The notes under the pieces: model-generated | Seen by the model: the letters and a program-made list of their open reading frames with translations, nothing else | Told to the model about the DNA's origin: nothing | The model's database searches: none | Program-made: the position numbers and the translations under genes | Assembly: GCA_003184365.1 (NCBI GenBank) | Contig: NKYR01000255.1 | Span: forward strand, 1-11,114 | DNA length: 11,114 nt | Source of the DNA: Evernia prunastri | Lineage: Eukaryota > Ascomycota > Lecanoromycetes > Lecanorales > Parmeliaceae | Direction of reading: 5' to 3' | Shown here: one piece after another, positions 1 to 9,513 of the stretch | Layout of the letters: each line of letters opens with the position of its first letter | How positions within the stretch are numbered: position 1 is the first letter of the stretch

Positions 1-49
1 TGTTACCCTCATTAGCTTACATCAAGTAGCTAGCATAGGCGTATAAAAC

Positions 50-64
50 AATCAATCAATCAAT
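50..64. repeat. Short AATC/CAAT microsatellite
   Basis: About four tandem copies of a CAAT tetranucleotide lie just before the sequence turns strongly AT-rich. Bases 1-49 still hold ordinary CpA-containing sequence (TCAT, ACAT, GCAT), so this repeat sits close to the left edge of the RIP-like block. The same tetranucleotide occurs near the right edge at 3038-3067. This could be the tail of a LINE-type element or an unrelated simple repeat. Confidence 0.7.
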
Positions 65-990
65 AAAGAATATAATTAATAACTATTAGATAAAGAGCTT
101 AGTAATATATACGATTTAATTTAAATTTATAATTCGTAGACGAATAATCGACGAAAGTAATTTAAAAGCATTAAGTCTCTTATTATCGAAAAGTTTAAAG
201 AATTACGTTAAAAATCGTTAATAAATAAACGAAGACGACGAAATAAATTATTTAAAAGATACTTATATTTTAATCGCGCGTCTAATTACTTACTACGATA
301 AAACTTAAATAAAAATTAATATTATTATATAATTATTTAAAAAGTGTAATATTAAGATAAAGATTTATTATATTAAGAGACGTGCTATTGATTTAGATAT
401 AATTATATTTAAAACAATTATAAGACTATCTAATAATCGATAGACTCGCGCTACTATTAAAAGAAGATCGTTATTTAAAAATTCTTTATTATAATTTATA
501 ATAAATCGATCGACTTCGTAGAGTCGAAAATCGAAATATTCGACGATATATCGTTATTATTCTTTTTATTATTAAAATTATTTAATTTTTTTTAAAGAAA
601 CTCGATAGTCGTCGTCGTAGCGATAGTCATCGTTTTATTCTAAATCTTACGTTATTAAGTAATCTTTTTATCGATATCTACTCGACGTTTTTAAATTTTA
701 TAAAATTATTCGACGCGAGTTCGCTTACGCATTAATGTTTTTATCTTATTATATAAATAAAATAAAATTTTATAATAACGAGAAATTTCGCGATAATTTT
801 TCTTATAAAAACGATAAAAAAAATTATTATTTTTAATATAATCGTCGTTATTAATATAAAAGCAGATATAATATAATAGATAAGATATTAAGAATCTATT
901 AGTTATCGAAACGACGAGAAGTAAAAACTTGAAAAATCGTTATCGATGCGATAACGAAATAATAATAAATAATTAAATAATATCGACGCG

Positions 991-1185
991 ATAAAAATAA
1001 ATATAAAATAAATATAAAATAAATATAAAATAAATATAAAATAAATATAAAATAATAATAAAATATAAGTAAAATTCATCGACGAAATAAATATAAAATA
1101 AATATAAAATAAATATAAAATAAATATAAAATAAATATAAAATAAATATAAAATAATAATAAAATATAAGTAAAATTCATCGACG
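991..1185. repeat. Nested tandem repeat: 11-bp units within a 101-bp duplication
   Basis: The unit ATAAAATAAAT repeats about five times in 991-1057 and about six times in 1085-1158. Each array is followed by the same 27-bp unique segment, containing AAGTAAAATTCATCGACG, at 1058-1084 and 1159-1185. The whole block is therefore a tandem duplication with a period of about 101 bp, the second copy one unit longer. The two copies of the unique segment look identical, so the duplication may be younger than the mutation of the surrounding block, or may have arisen by replication slippage. Confidence 0.85.
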
Positions 1186-1305
1186 CGATAATAAAATAAT
1201 AATTAATAAATAATAAAGCAATGAGAGTAATAAAGTAGATAATAATAAGATTAATAACGATTAGTCGTATTTAAGAGACGACTATAAACTTACTTATTCT
1301 TATTC

Positions 1306-1348
<43 letters not shown>
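1306..1348. repeat. TTA trinucleotide microsatellite
   Basis: About fourteen uninterrupted TTA units, preceded by a few imperfect TTATTC units from about 1293. It lies inside the AT-rich block and is probably neutral, but could vary in length between strains. Confidence 0.9.
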
Positions 1349-1349
<1 letters not shown>

Positions 1350-2937
1350 ATACTTTAATGCGATTAGTAGACGCGTTTACGCTATAGTGAAATTATATTA
1401 ATATTTATAAAATAAGAAAATAAGAGAGAAAATATATATATGCGATAAAAATTATAATATAATTAATATAATATTAAAATAACGTTATAAGATAAAGATT
1501 AAATACGTATAGAAGAGATTAAAGAAGTTATAAAGAAGAGAAAGTTGAAGAAGAAGAAAAATTCTTTTAATAATAAATACGTCATCTCGCATAATCGCGT
1601 TTCGCGTCGATAAAATATCGTTATTTAAATTTATTATTTATCTTCACTAAAAGAAAATCTATTTTAACTCGCTTATAATAAAGAGAATTATAACTTTATA
1701 TTAATTCTACGTCTATTTGAAAGTCTATAATTATACTATTATTACACTTTATCTTCTCGATGCTTTTACTTATATTAGTAAACGAAAATCGCGATATCTA
1801 CGCGACGTTTATAAAAAGAGATTATCTCTATTACAATAAAGAGCGAAACAATCTAAGCTTATTATCGTCAGCTATAAAATTAATATAACATTATTATTAT
1901 TCTATAAGAAATTCTAGTATAGAGTCTTTAATATAGTGTAAATAAATAAATGTTATTATATCGTCGTAATGACGCGATAAGCGCGAGTATTATTTCTTGA
2001 TAAATTTTCATTATAGAAACGTTAGCGTTTTAAATAACTTATTTTTTTTTAATAGAGTTTAAATTTTTTTAATAAACGTTTCGATAACTCTTTTTTTTTT
2101 CTCTTTAGAAGTTTGAGATTTTTAATAAATATTAATCTTTTAAACGTCTGAAAATTAAAGTTTAGAAGAAGAAACACTTATTAGATTATAATATATCAGT
2201 CGTCTATTAATCGACTATACTTGATATTATTATCAGATATCGAAATATCGTTATCTTAACGACTCTTTTTGATATCTTTATTCTTTTAAACTCTACGAAA
2301 AATCGAAGATCGCGAAAGTAACGTATTTATTTTAGAGATCTTGACGAATATAGATATATCGAGTCTATCTCGAAGTTTTAGATCTCTTTAGAAATTAGTT
2401 TATACAATTAAGTCTATTATATCTATAACGATACTACGTCTTTTGTATAGTCTATAATCGCCAGCTCATCGTCAGCGATCTACGTCCTAATAAATAATAA
2501 TAACAAAAAAGAAATAATAATAAAATAAGAAATAGTAATAAAATAAGAATACGATAATAATACTCTCGAGACTTTAAAGTAACTCTAAGATCTTATAAAT
2601 ACAAGAATATTTTAATAAGATATTAATGAAACAAAAGACTCTAAAAAGATCTCGAGCTAATATAAAAAGTTTAATAATTATTTATTATTTAAATAAAAAA
2701 CCTAAAATCTCTTTAAGCGAGAGATGTTTTTATCTTTAACGAACGTTTACTTTTAAGACGTAATATATTTTTATTTTATAAGAATAGAAAACTCTTTTTA
2801 ACGAGATATTAAAAGCTTAACGAAGATAAAGAGTTTAAGAGAATATGGAAAATTTATAAGATTTTAAGAGCTTAAGATTATTATCGTATAGAGAAGTTGA
2901 ATTTTATAATAAGAGATTTTAGATAGCGTATATATTC

Positions 2938-3067
2938 AGCTCGAAGGTGGAAACCCCGGGAAACGATACTTCTGATTAAGTCTTAGATGCCTGTGAAGCT
3001 CTCTGCGGGGTAATCCGTATGGTGTTCAGTATGACTTAATCAATCAATCAATCAATCAATCAATCAA
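2938..3067 (+). mobile_element. Possible 3' tail of a LINE-type retroelement
   Basis: Composition returns abruptly to normal at about 2938, giving some 100 bp of mixed sequence (GGAAACCCCGGG near the start, GCGGGGTAATCC in the middle) that ends in seven AATC units. A short 3' untranslated segment followed by a tetranucleotide tail is the usual form of fungal Tad/I-like LINE ends, which is why I suggest this. There is no reverse transcriptase or endonuclease reading frame next to it. Any body would have to lie in the RIP-like block to its left or be lost by 5' truncation. It could equally be ordinary single-copy flanking DNA beside a microsatellite. The assignment is an inference from layout. 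Confidence 0.3.
3038..3067. repeat. AATC tetranucleotide microsatellite
   Basis: Seven perfect AATC units followed by AA. It marks the right limit of the block that includes the AT-rich region and the candidate LINE tail. The 200 bp between here and the ribonuclease H stop codon hold no gene I can see. Confidence 0.9.
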
Positions 3068-3267
3068 GCGGACGATCTGTCTATGTACCAGATACAAATC
3101 TGAAACTGTGGCTTTGAGGCGTCGCAAAGCTTGAAAGCTCGCTAATCCAAGGTGAAATAATGCCATGGGGCGTGGAGCACTGCATTGTCAACAACCAGGC
3201 ATCATGATTACTACTTACACCACACCAAAGCATGTCAGCCCATGCTAAGGGGGTATGTTAGTCCATG

Positions 3268-4594
3268 CTACGAGGTTGGCTCTCTCATCGCTCCATCGAC
3301 TGCCAGCTTATCAGCTTCGACGTTGCCCGGATGATTTGCGTGCCCCTTAATCCATTCAAAACTTGTCTGAGCCTGCAACTTATTCCGCTCGTCTATTTTC
3401 AGAAGAATGTTCTCAATGATGTCCTTGTTCTCCACCGCTTTGCCGGCCGATGTCTTCCATCCATTTCTGCGCCAGTTAACATACCACGTGGTGACGCAGT
3501 TAATGGCATATCGGCTGTCGGTGATGATTACGACGTGTCGATTCCTTGGGACGATCTCGAGCGCTCTCAAGATTGCAGTGAGCTCAGCACGTTGATTTGT
3601 TTGCCTGGAACCTGGTAAGGTCTCGGAGACGTTCCTGTCATACAAAGACAGTCAGTGGAACCCTATAAAATGTCTGTCTTGCCCGTAAAACAGACCTCTT
3701 ATCGCATGGACCGAAATAAACTCCAACACCAGCGAAAGCCCCTGCCGTACCATTCCCCAAAGAGCTACCATCTGTATGTATGCGTATTGGTTCAGTCTGA
3801 GACAGCCCTAACGGCCGTGGTTTGGTGGCCTGGCGTTGCTCTTGTGTCTTGTACGCTATCTTCCCGGTCTCAGCATCCAGGAGAATGTTGGGATCAAACC
3901 CATCCTCGACATCTGAAGGCAACGGCGCTGTACCAGGTTCGTGATCTGCCTCATTGAACTCTGGGACCGATGTCTTCGTAACACTTGCGACTTTCTTGGC
4001 TTTTTTGTTCGGCGGCTGCTGGATATCTGGTTCCGTGGACACATCGGCCGCGTGATAAGTCACAGAAACACCATCTACTTCAGCTGTTGGACTGCCCGAC
4101 GCTCGTCTTTCGTCTTCATCCAAGAATCTTTGCGCTTCAGCACGGGTCGTGAAACCTCTGTGCCTTGGCTTTTGCCACCCTGTAATTTGTTCCTGTGCGG
4201 ACGGCCAATCTGTGTAGATCCCAGGTACCCTCCCATTCTTAACAGCGTAAAATTTGGATGACGGCGATAAACCAAAATTATTTCCCTGACCGGGATTCTC
4301 GCCAGCAACAAAGCGTTGCGCGTCGGTCAGAGTAGGGAATGATTTAACTATAGTGGTATCGTAAGCTAGACTTGCCCTCAATCCTCAGCTTTTGTTCTAC
4401 TAACACATCGCCTTCTTAAAACCTTTCACCTGCTCCAGGCAGTCTCTCCAGGTATGGTATACGCCTGGCTGGTATCCAACACGAACAGCGTAAAATTTGG
4501 GCTCTGTTGACCGTTTTCTCTTCGTCCCATTGGAAGCTGAAGTGTCAGCCTGGGAAGCAGACTGAGCAGAAGCCGTATCGTCCATTCTGTTCAT
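3268..4594 (-). CDS. Ribonuclease H1 with two hybrid-binding domains (3 exons)
   Basis: Cleaves the RNA strand of RNA/DNA hybrids. Exons are 4594-4405, 4347-3696 and 3634-3268, with introns of 57 and 61 nt, giving 402 residues. Residues about 32-76 and 95-141 are two copies of the viroplasmin-type hybrid-binding domain (KFYAVRVGYQPGVYHTW and KFYAVKNGRVPGIYTDW). The first is split by intron 1, and splicing restores its GFKKAMFKSFPTL end. A Lys-rich linker (KRKR at 25-28, NKKAKK at 177-182) could carry nuclear signals. The catalytic domain keeps D256 (HTDGSS), E298 (RAEL), D320 (TDS), D389 (EADKLA) and H379 (GHANHPGN), so it should be active. ATG 4594 is the first ATG after an in-frame stop at 4744-4742. 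A second ATG follows three codons later. Intron 2 uses a GTCTGT donor and splits the catalytic domain after YFGPCDK. Family assignment is firm; the exact start is less so. Confidence 0.93.
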
Positions 4595-5464
4595 AGTGAA
4601 TCGCCCAAGGTTGTGAGAAGCGGTGAGCCTATGAGTCCTGCGCCAGACGAGCTCATGAATCCATGGGACACCTGACCCTGCACCTGTACGGGAAGACGCA
4701 GCCGCAATATTGCCCTTCACAGATATGAAGGCAGACTTGGATCAGGTCGTCATGAGGGCAAAGCAGACCATATAGATACTTGTACTGTTCGAGCGTCAGA
4801 GTATTTGATATCAACAAGTGACACTTAATCTAACACTCAGTTGGAGTTGCTTACCGAATATCAGGTCACCATCAGAAAAGAGCAGTAATTTCTAACGCAT
4901 TTAGCGCAGCCGCGCTGCTAGCCCCTAACAAACTAACTACTTATGGACCTAAAAGCTGAACCATTGACTTTTCCCTCCTATTATAGTGTATTTATTCGTG
5001 TTCACCAAGTTCTTACTATTTACTATTGACTATTTACTGCAGAGCGAATGAGTAGTTTCATATTTGACGCCTATTCTCTTTAAGCGAGGGGAGAATTTGC
5101 CCTTCATATCAATGGAAATTATCTGAAATCTCAAAGCATGTAGCATTCCGACATCGAAGATTGAGACTGGCCGTTGCTCAACGCTCAAGATCTAATAATC
5201 GACTTGATTATGGACTCTAAGCTTAGCTTTTCGAATCCTATTCTGTGAAGCTGGCCATCATCACTTGGAGTTCTACTTCATAGGACCAGCATCAGGGCTC
5301 CAGATTGGATGTTAATAAGAGGACGTGTTCGCAATATTCGATGAAGCGGATCGAGTGCAGAGCACAGATCTATCACAAAAAAGTACAAAGGAAGCCAAAT
5401 CTATTGGGTATGAGCTTTCCACGAACGCCCGGACACCTCGCTCTGAACGCTACAGCCTAGGCAC
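4595..5464. other. Intergenic region upstream of ribonuclease H1
   Basis: This holds the promoter and leader of the ribonuclease H1 gene and the 3' end of the kinase/phosphatase gene, both read leftward. I see no further gene. An AATAAA on the minus strand at about 4988-4994 could serve 3' end formation for the upstream gene, but it lies some 470 nt past its stop codon. A near-repeat of CTATTTACT occurs at about 5018-5039, and a GC hairpin at about 4910-4924. No promoter element can be assigned with confidence. Confidence 0.5.
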
Positions 5465-8380
5465 TTAGTTTGAGAGATGAGAGGTCGCCCTTCGTAGTTG
5501 ATAGTCGCGTACTTCAAAGAAATCATCTCTCGATTCGTCGTAACGGTAGGCCTGGAATTCGACACCATAAGGCTTCTATATCCAGCATTAAACCGTATCG
5601 GGTTAAGTTGCACATGGGTTCTTACCGGCTCAAGCATGTAGAGCATGCCTAGCGGGACATCGAGATCCGCCACGTCATCTCTCTTGAGTCCTTTGAAATA
5701 AGCCAAAAGGACTCGAGCAACGGATCTGCAGAATGCCCGGGTCAGTATCCTTTCCCCAACGCAAGCCTTTTACCTATGTATCAAGGGCATGATACTCTCG
5801 AGGCACGTTTCGGCAGCTTGAGTGCTGGAGAAGACACAACGGCATGATACGGTCAAGGCACGATGTATGCAAGGAGGCATGGCTCGACAAGCTCGAGATT
5901 TGCTGCTCAAACCTCCAAACCAAAAATCGGAACGCGGCTTACCGGTGTCCAACAAGAAGAACGTGATCCGTCATTCTCTCGACTATGCCCGAGTCAGTGC
6001 TTTGTCTTTGAGGCCAGATTCTTATTGGTCAATTGATTCAAAAGGGTTTAAGGAGCTTCTTCCTCGGAACCTCCCTCTCAAATTTTCAAGTGGTTGGGGG
6101 ATAGCATAACTCGCGACGAAAATGTACGTACCCTCGACGATAACAGCCCGCAGTCTGTTGATTATGTCCAGGTACCCTTCCCCACCTGCACCAGGGTCTA
6201 CAGGAACCTTGGAGTCAGCTCGTCATCTTCAAAGTACGACAGGAGTCGTGTGGCAGCACGTAAGAAAAGCAAAGTCGCGAAAAGCGGAGATCCCGTGATG
6301 GGTATACCTACATCGATAATGAAGTTTATCCATCTGCCGAAGCCGAAACTCCTCATTATGGTTGGTGCGGATCTCTTCATACGTCAGTCCTTCCATAGTA
6401 CCGGCGTTGAGCTCGTCAAGCATCTTGAATTGCTTTGTGTCGTAATCGTCTTCGTCAAAGAACTGGGCCGTCTGAATGCTCCTCTTGAGCATCGATGTCC
6501 ACACGCAGAAGCTCTTAGTAGATTCACTGTCGTCAGGGCCACCATGGTTGTATTCCGGATTCGGAGGAGTGGTATCCCCTGGCAAGGGGGGAAAGTGAGT
6601 TGAAAGGGCCTTGTCGCGCTGATGCACGTCCCAGGCCTGACGCTGGGTTTTGATGAACTTTGTAAGGGCGTTTGCGTATGCAACGCCCCTTTCACTCAGA
6701 TCGGAATCCCCACCGATCCTGCCGTTGACATTGTCGACGGACTCTCCGTGCCGGGTAATCCAGATTTGTCGGGGCGCGAGGTTGAAATTCAGGAGGTAAT
6801 ACACAGTCTGTGCTGACAAAAATCTTGATTCAATTTCGAGTCAGCATGTCAAATTTAAAGCAACAATGTCGACGTGTGGAACAAGGCTGGCGAGCAGAGC
6901 CGGGGGAAGAAAGCCCTTCAATACAACCAAAGTGTCTGGCGAATAACCGAATCGGAAGGCCTCAGCCAGGAAACGATATACGGAACTACATACCCTCGAA
7001 TCTGGTGAGACACAACCTTTCGTCCCACATCTATCATCTGAACGTAGGGCATGTTGTTTTTCTCTTCGTATTCCCCCAGGGGAACGTACTTGGACTGGTA
7101 CAGGGCCACACGCTTCTTAAAATCGTCCAATGCTACGACAGGATCTTGGTCTCGATAGTCCGGACCTAATGCCATTCACTTGAGTTAGCATCACCTTGAA
7201 TAACAGGAATGCACCGACTGAAAAGGCCGAAGTTGGGAAAGCAAGTACCGCTTAGCTTCAGACGCATATTGGACTCCAACAACTGTTCGTCGACACAAAG
7301 AGATTCAAGAAAAAGCACGCCAAGTTCGGGACCAGCCCGCTCTCTGATTCTTTCCATCACGAGCTTTCGCCTCTCGAGCGTACTGTTTGTAGCGTCAAAT
7401 ATCCCCACTGAGCCCCCTTGGTCGAGTATGTAGTCCAAGAGCTCGTCCAATGTTGCCATTGCTATTTCGTCTCGAATGTGTGCAGCCTGTTCATTTTTGG
7501 GGTCAAAAAACGATGCATCGTGGATCTTTTCCATCGATTCAGTCCTGAGCAATGGAGGCGCTACCGCCACAGGCGCCAGATTTCCACTCTGAGTATTGCA
7601 GTCAACATCGGAGCTCAAATCGCGCGAATGCTCAACTTCTTCCCAGTTCAATGCCGACGAAGGAAGCATTTCAAGGGGTGGAGGTTCGCCGTTGATTAAA
7701 ATTCTTGTGGATGGAGTAACAGCGTTCCTGGTGTTTCCGTCGATCAAGAGCCCATTTAGCGATCTCGTACTGGTACTAACACTCCGAAGGGGTTGCTGAG
7801 TGCGCGGGGCACCTGGAGGCACATTTGGACAGAGTCCTCCAGCTGCAACACGCCTCCTTTCGCCGACATTGAATATCCGTGTGTCGTGTTGAAGCCAATT
7901 GAGATACCGAGCGATTTTCTTGGTTACATAGCTCTTCCCTCTAGCTGGTAGGCCTACCATAACGATGACCAATTTTGATCCGACGTCTCGCTGGGCTATT
8001 CTCCCGTCAGGTGACACACTCGATCTTGTCAGCCCGGGTATATCTAAAGTAGTAGGCCGTTGGCGTGACGCTGGCGTGGAGGTCCCAGAGTCTCTTCGCA
8101 GCGGTGGACTTCCAAGTGTCAGCTATGACGAACCTCATCACGCATAGTAGGTCTGGGAGTCGACCTACATTACGGGGCTATTTGGCGCAGTGGTTGATGG
8201 TGTGTCTGTCAAGGCCGAACCGTTTGTACCACCCTGCTTGGCACCGTTTTGGGGGGCAGCCAAGTTGCCCCCAGACACAGGTGCGCCGAATGCTCTATTG
8301 AATTTCTCCTTTTCTTTTGACAACTCATTTTCGTCTGGTGTCCTTGCGCCGTCGGTGCTAGATGTCGAGAAGTGACTCAT
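5465..8380 (-). CDS. Bifunctional 6-phosphofructo-2-kinase / fructose-2,6-bisphosphatase (8 exons)
   Basis: Makes and degrades fructose 2,6-bisphosphate, the signal that switches between glycolysis and gluconeogenesis in the cytosol. Exons: 8380-8174, 8122-7249, 7165-6994, 6823-6312, 6197-6132, 5982-5943, 5725-5626 and 5575-5465. The frame is kept at every junction, giving 693 residues. Residues 1-105 are Ser/Thr/Pro-rich and probably disordered. The kinase half has the P-loop GLPARGKS (126-133) and FDATNSTLERRK with D312. Between about 164 and 272 it carries an extra segment of roughly 108 residues, rich in Ser, Pro and charge. The phosphatase half has RHG at 442-444, the glutamate of TMEGLTYEE (E562) and the second histidine H623 in VGHRS. 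All the expected catalytic residues are present, so both activities are predicted; some yeast relatives keep only one. The last exon ends in a basic LRRA tail. ATG 8380 is the conservative start; an extended start at 8666 is possible. The paralogue cannot be named from sequence alone. Confidence 0.93.
5786..5862. repeat. Imperfect 22-bp direct repeat inside an intron
   Basis: GGCATGATAC at 5786-5795 and 5841-5850 are identical. The following 12 bases match at 9 positions, ending in AGGCACG both times, giving 19 of 22 matches with a 55-bp period. Both copies lie in the 217-nt sixth intron of the kinase/phosphatase gene, the longest in the window, so an old internal duplication may explain its size. 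No function is implied. Confidence 0.6.
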
Positions 8381-8388
8381 GATGGCAG

Positions 8389-8666
8389 CTAGATGACAAG
8401 TTCGTTGTCAGCTTTACCTACTTGAGCGGGACCATCGAGCCTTCGAACGTCTTTGGAAACTGGAGATGACCAAGGTATGTCTCAAGGCTTTAGACTTGGT
8501 CTAGGACAGGAACCTTGTACTCAGAAAGATACGTACTCTTGGCGAAGACTGAATGCTGGCTCTGTTTGCGATAAGGAGGGTTTCGTGGAGGAATTTCTTC
8601 TGCTTCTGAGAGGCGGTCAGGAAAGGGAACCAGCTCTCTATACTCGCCATTGCCCAACAGTGGCAT
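8389..8666 (-). other. Candidate upstream exon or spliced upstream ORF of the kinase/phosphatase gene
   Basis: An ATG at 8666 opens a protein-like frame (MPLLGNGEYRELVPFP...) of 43 codons that reaches a good GTACGT donor at 8536. There are two ways on. Splicing to the AG at 8390-8389, which has a CTGAC branch-like site about 17 nt before it, joins in frame to ATG 8380 through A-K-T-A-I-M-S-H and adds 46 residues to the enzyme, making 739. Splicing to the AG at 8461-8460 instead gives a separate frame of about 66 codons (ending ADNELVI) that stops at 8391-8389, only 8 nt before ATG 8380, like an upstream ORF. I do not recognise the peptide. An in-frame stop precedes 8666 without another ATG between. 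It may also be chance coding-like leader sequence. Confidence 0.4.
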
Positions 8667-9513
8667 CTCTGACCAGCTCAAGCAAGGGGCTGGAGTTGAG
8701 TCCGTGCGACTTGCCCAAGCCGAAGCTTTGGGCTTAAGATGTCGACCAGTAGGCTCTTTTCGACAACCAAATCTGACGCAGAGCTGCTCGTGCAATAGTT
8801 GCTATGTGGTCTTGCCGTTTGAAGATCAGTCGAGTAGAATGATTGAAAAGTGAGCGGAACTTTGTCTTCAGGCAATTAATTTCATTCAGTTTGAAGCTCA
8901 AGCCGTTTGACGGAATGATCGAGCTCTACCTTAATTCTACCTTAGGTAAGGTACCTTTACACCTTAGGCTCTAGCGCCCGATGCGCCCTTTTAGCTTCGC
9001 GCCATCATCTCCTTTTTTGCTCTTTTGCAGAGGTCACGCATAAGACATTCTTAGAATGGCGAATCTTTAGAACTATCTCTAGACGAAATGATGGTTTTAA
9101 AAAATCATCACAAGAGGCTTACGTACGGGCGACTGTGTTTGGTAATCGCGGCTTACAACTGCCACAACACATTCGTCAGTCTGTTCCTCGGTCCGGATTT
9201 AGAATGTCAAATCGCCGTCCAATGTGCTGCGATTTTGAGGACACGCGCCGCCCATATCACTCATAAAAGGTACTTGTATTTTTGGGGTCCTTTTAACTTT
9301 AATAAACCCCAGAGTGCTCGCAGTACTTTAGCCTCGCCCACTAACGTACCCGTTACATACTCGCATTCCCGCCGCGCTGCTGCCGAACAAAGGCGGCCAA
9401 TGACTTTGTTATTATCCAATGAGACTGTCGGGCTCGAGTTAGCCTCGGTCACGGAATCTTCTCTCGGAAAGCCCCGGCTGCTAGTGTACACACCTACCTC
9501 TCTACCCTCTACC
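8667..9513. other. Intergenic region, probable promoter of the kinase/phosphatase gene
   Basis: No recognisable gene lies here on either strand. It separates the kinase/phosphatase gene from the 3' end of the DUF202 gene. Visible elements are the CCTTA/TAAGG palindrome cluster at 8926-8968 and two CCAAT boxes, at 9397-9401 and 9416-9420 on the plus strand, 19 bp apart. These are the type of site bound by the fungal Hap/CCAAT complex, but they lie about 1 kb from the nearest start codon. Overlapping open frames on both strands match no known protein. Confidence 0.5.
8926..8968. promoter_or_regulatory. Cluster of CCTTA/TAAGG motifs with a 10-bp palindrome
   Basis: CTACCTTA at 8926-8933 and CTACCTTAGG at 8937-8946 are followed by the perfect palindrome AAGGTACCTT at 8948-8957 and then ACCTTAGG at 8961-8968. 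Repeated CCTTA-type sequences of this sort occur in intergenic DNA of many ascomycetes; I have no binding factor to name. It lies about 550 bp upstream of the start at 8380. It could be a regulatory site or a remnant of a small dispersed repeat. Confidence 0.3.

Larger units (their letters stand above)
65..2937. repeat. AT-rich, gene-free block with RIP-like mutation signature
   Basis: This stretch of nearly 2.9 kb is dominated by A and T, with stops in every frame and no long reading frame. CpA and TpG are almost missing while CpG survives: hand counting 541-660 gives ten CpG, one CpA and no TpG. That is the signature expected when C in CpA is changed to T on both strands, as in repeat-induced point mutation of duplicated DNA in ascomycetes. 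Both edges are fairly sharp, with ordinary composition before about 65 and after about 2937. The original sequence was probably one or more transposons, but no protein motif remains readable and I do not assign a family. Such blocks are usually heterochromatic; that is general knowledge, not visible here. Confidence 0.85.

Noticed and set aside
65..2937. CRISPR-like or origin-like repeats in the AT-rich block
   Set aside because: The repeats are simple AT-rich tandem units without unique spacers, in a eukaryotic nuclear setting. AT-richness here is explained by RIP-like mutation.
3265..4261. Plus-strand frames over the ribonuclease H1 gene
   Set aside because: They are antisense shadows of a well-supported spliced gene and show no domain.
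4594..4720. Start of ribonuclease H1 at 4720
   Set aside because: The codon there is GTG, not ATG. The first in-frame ATG is at 4594.
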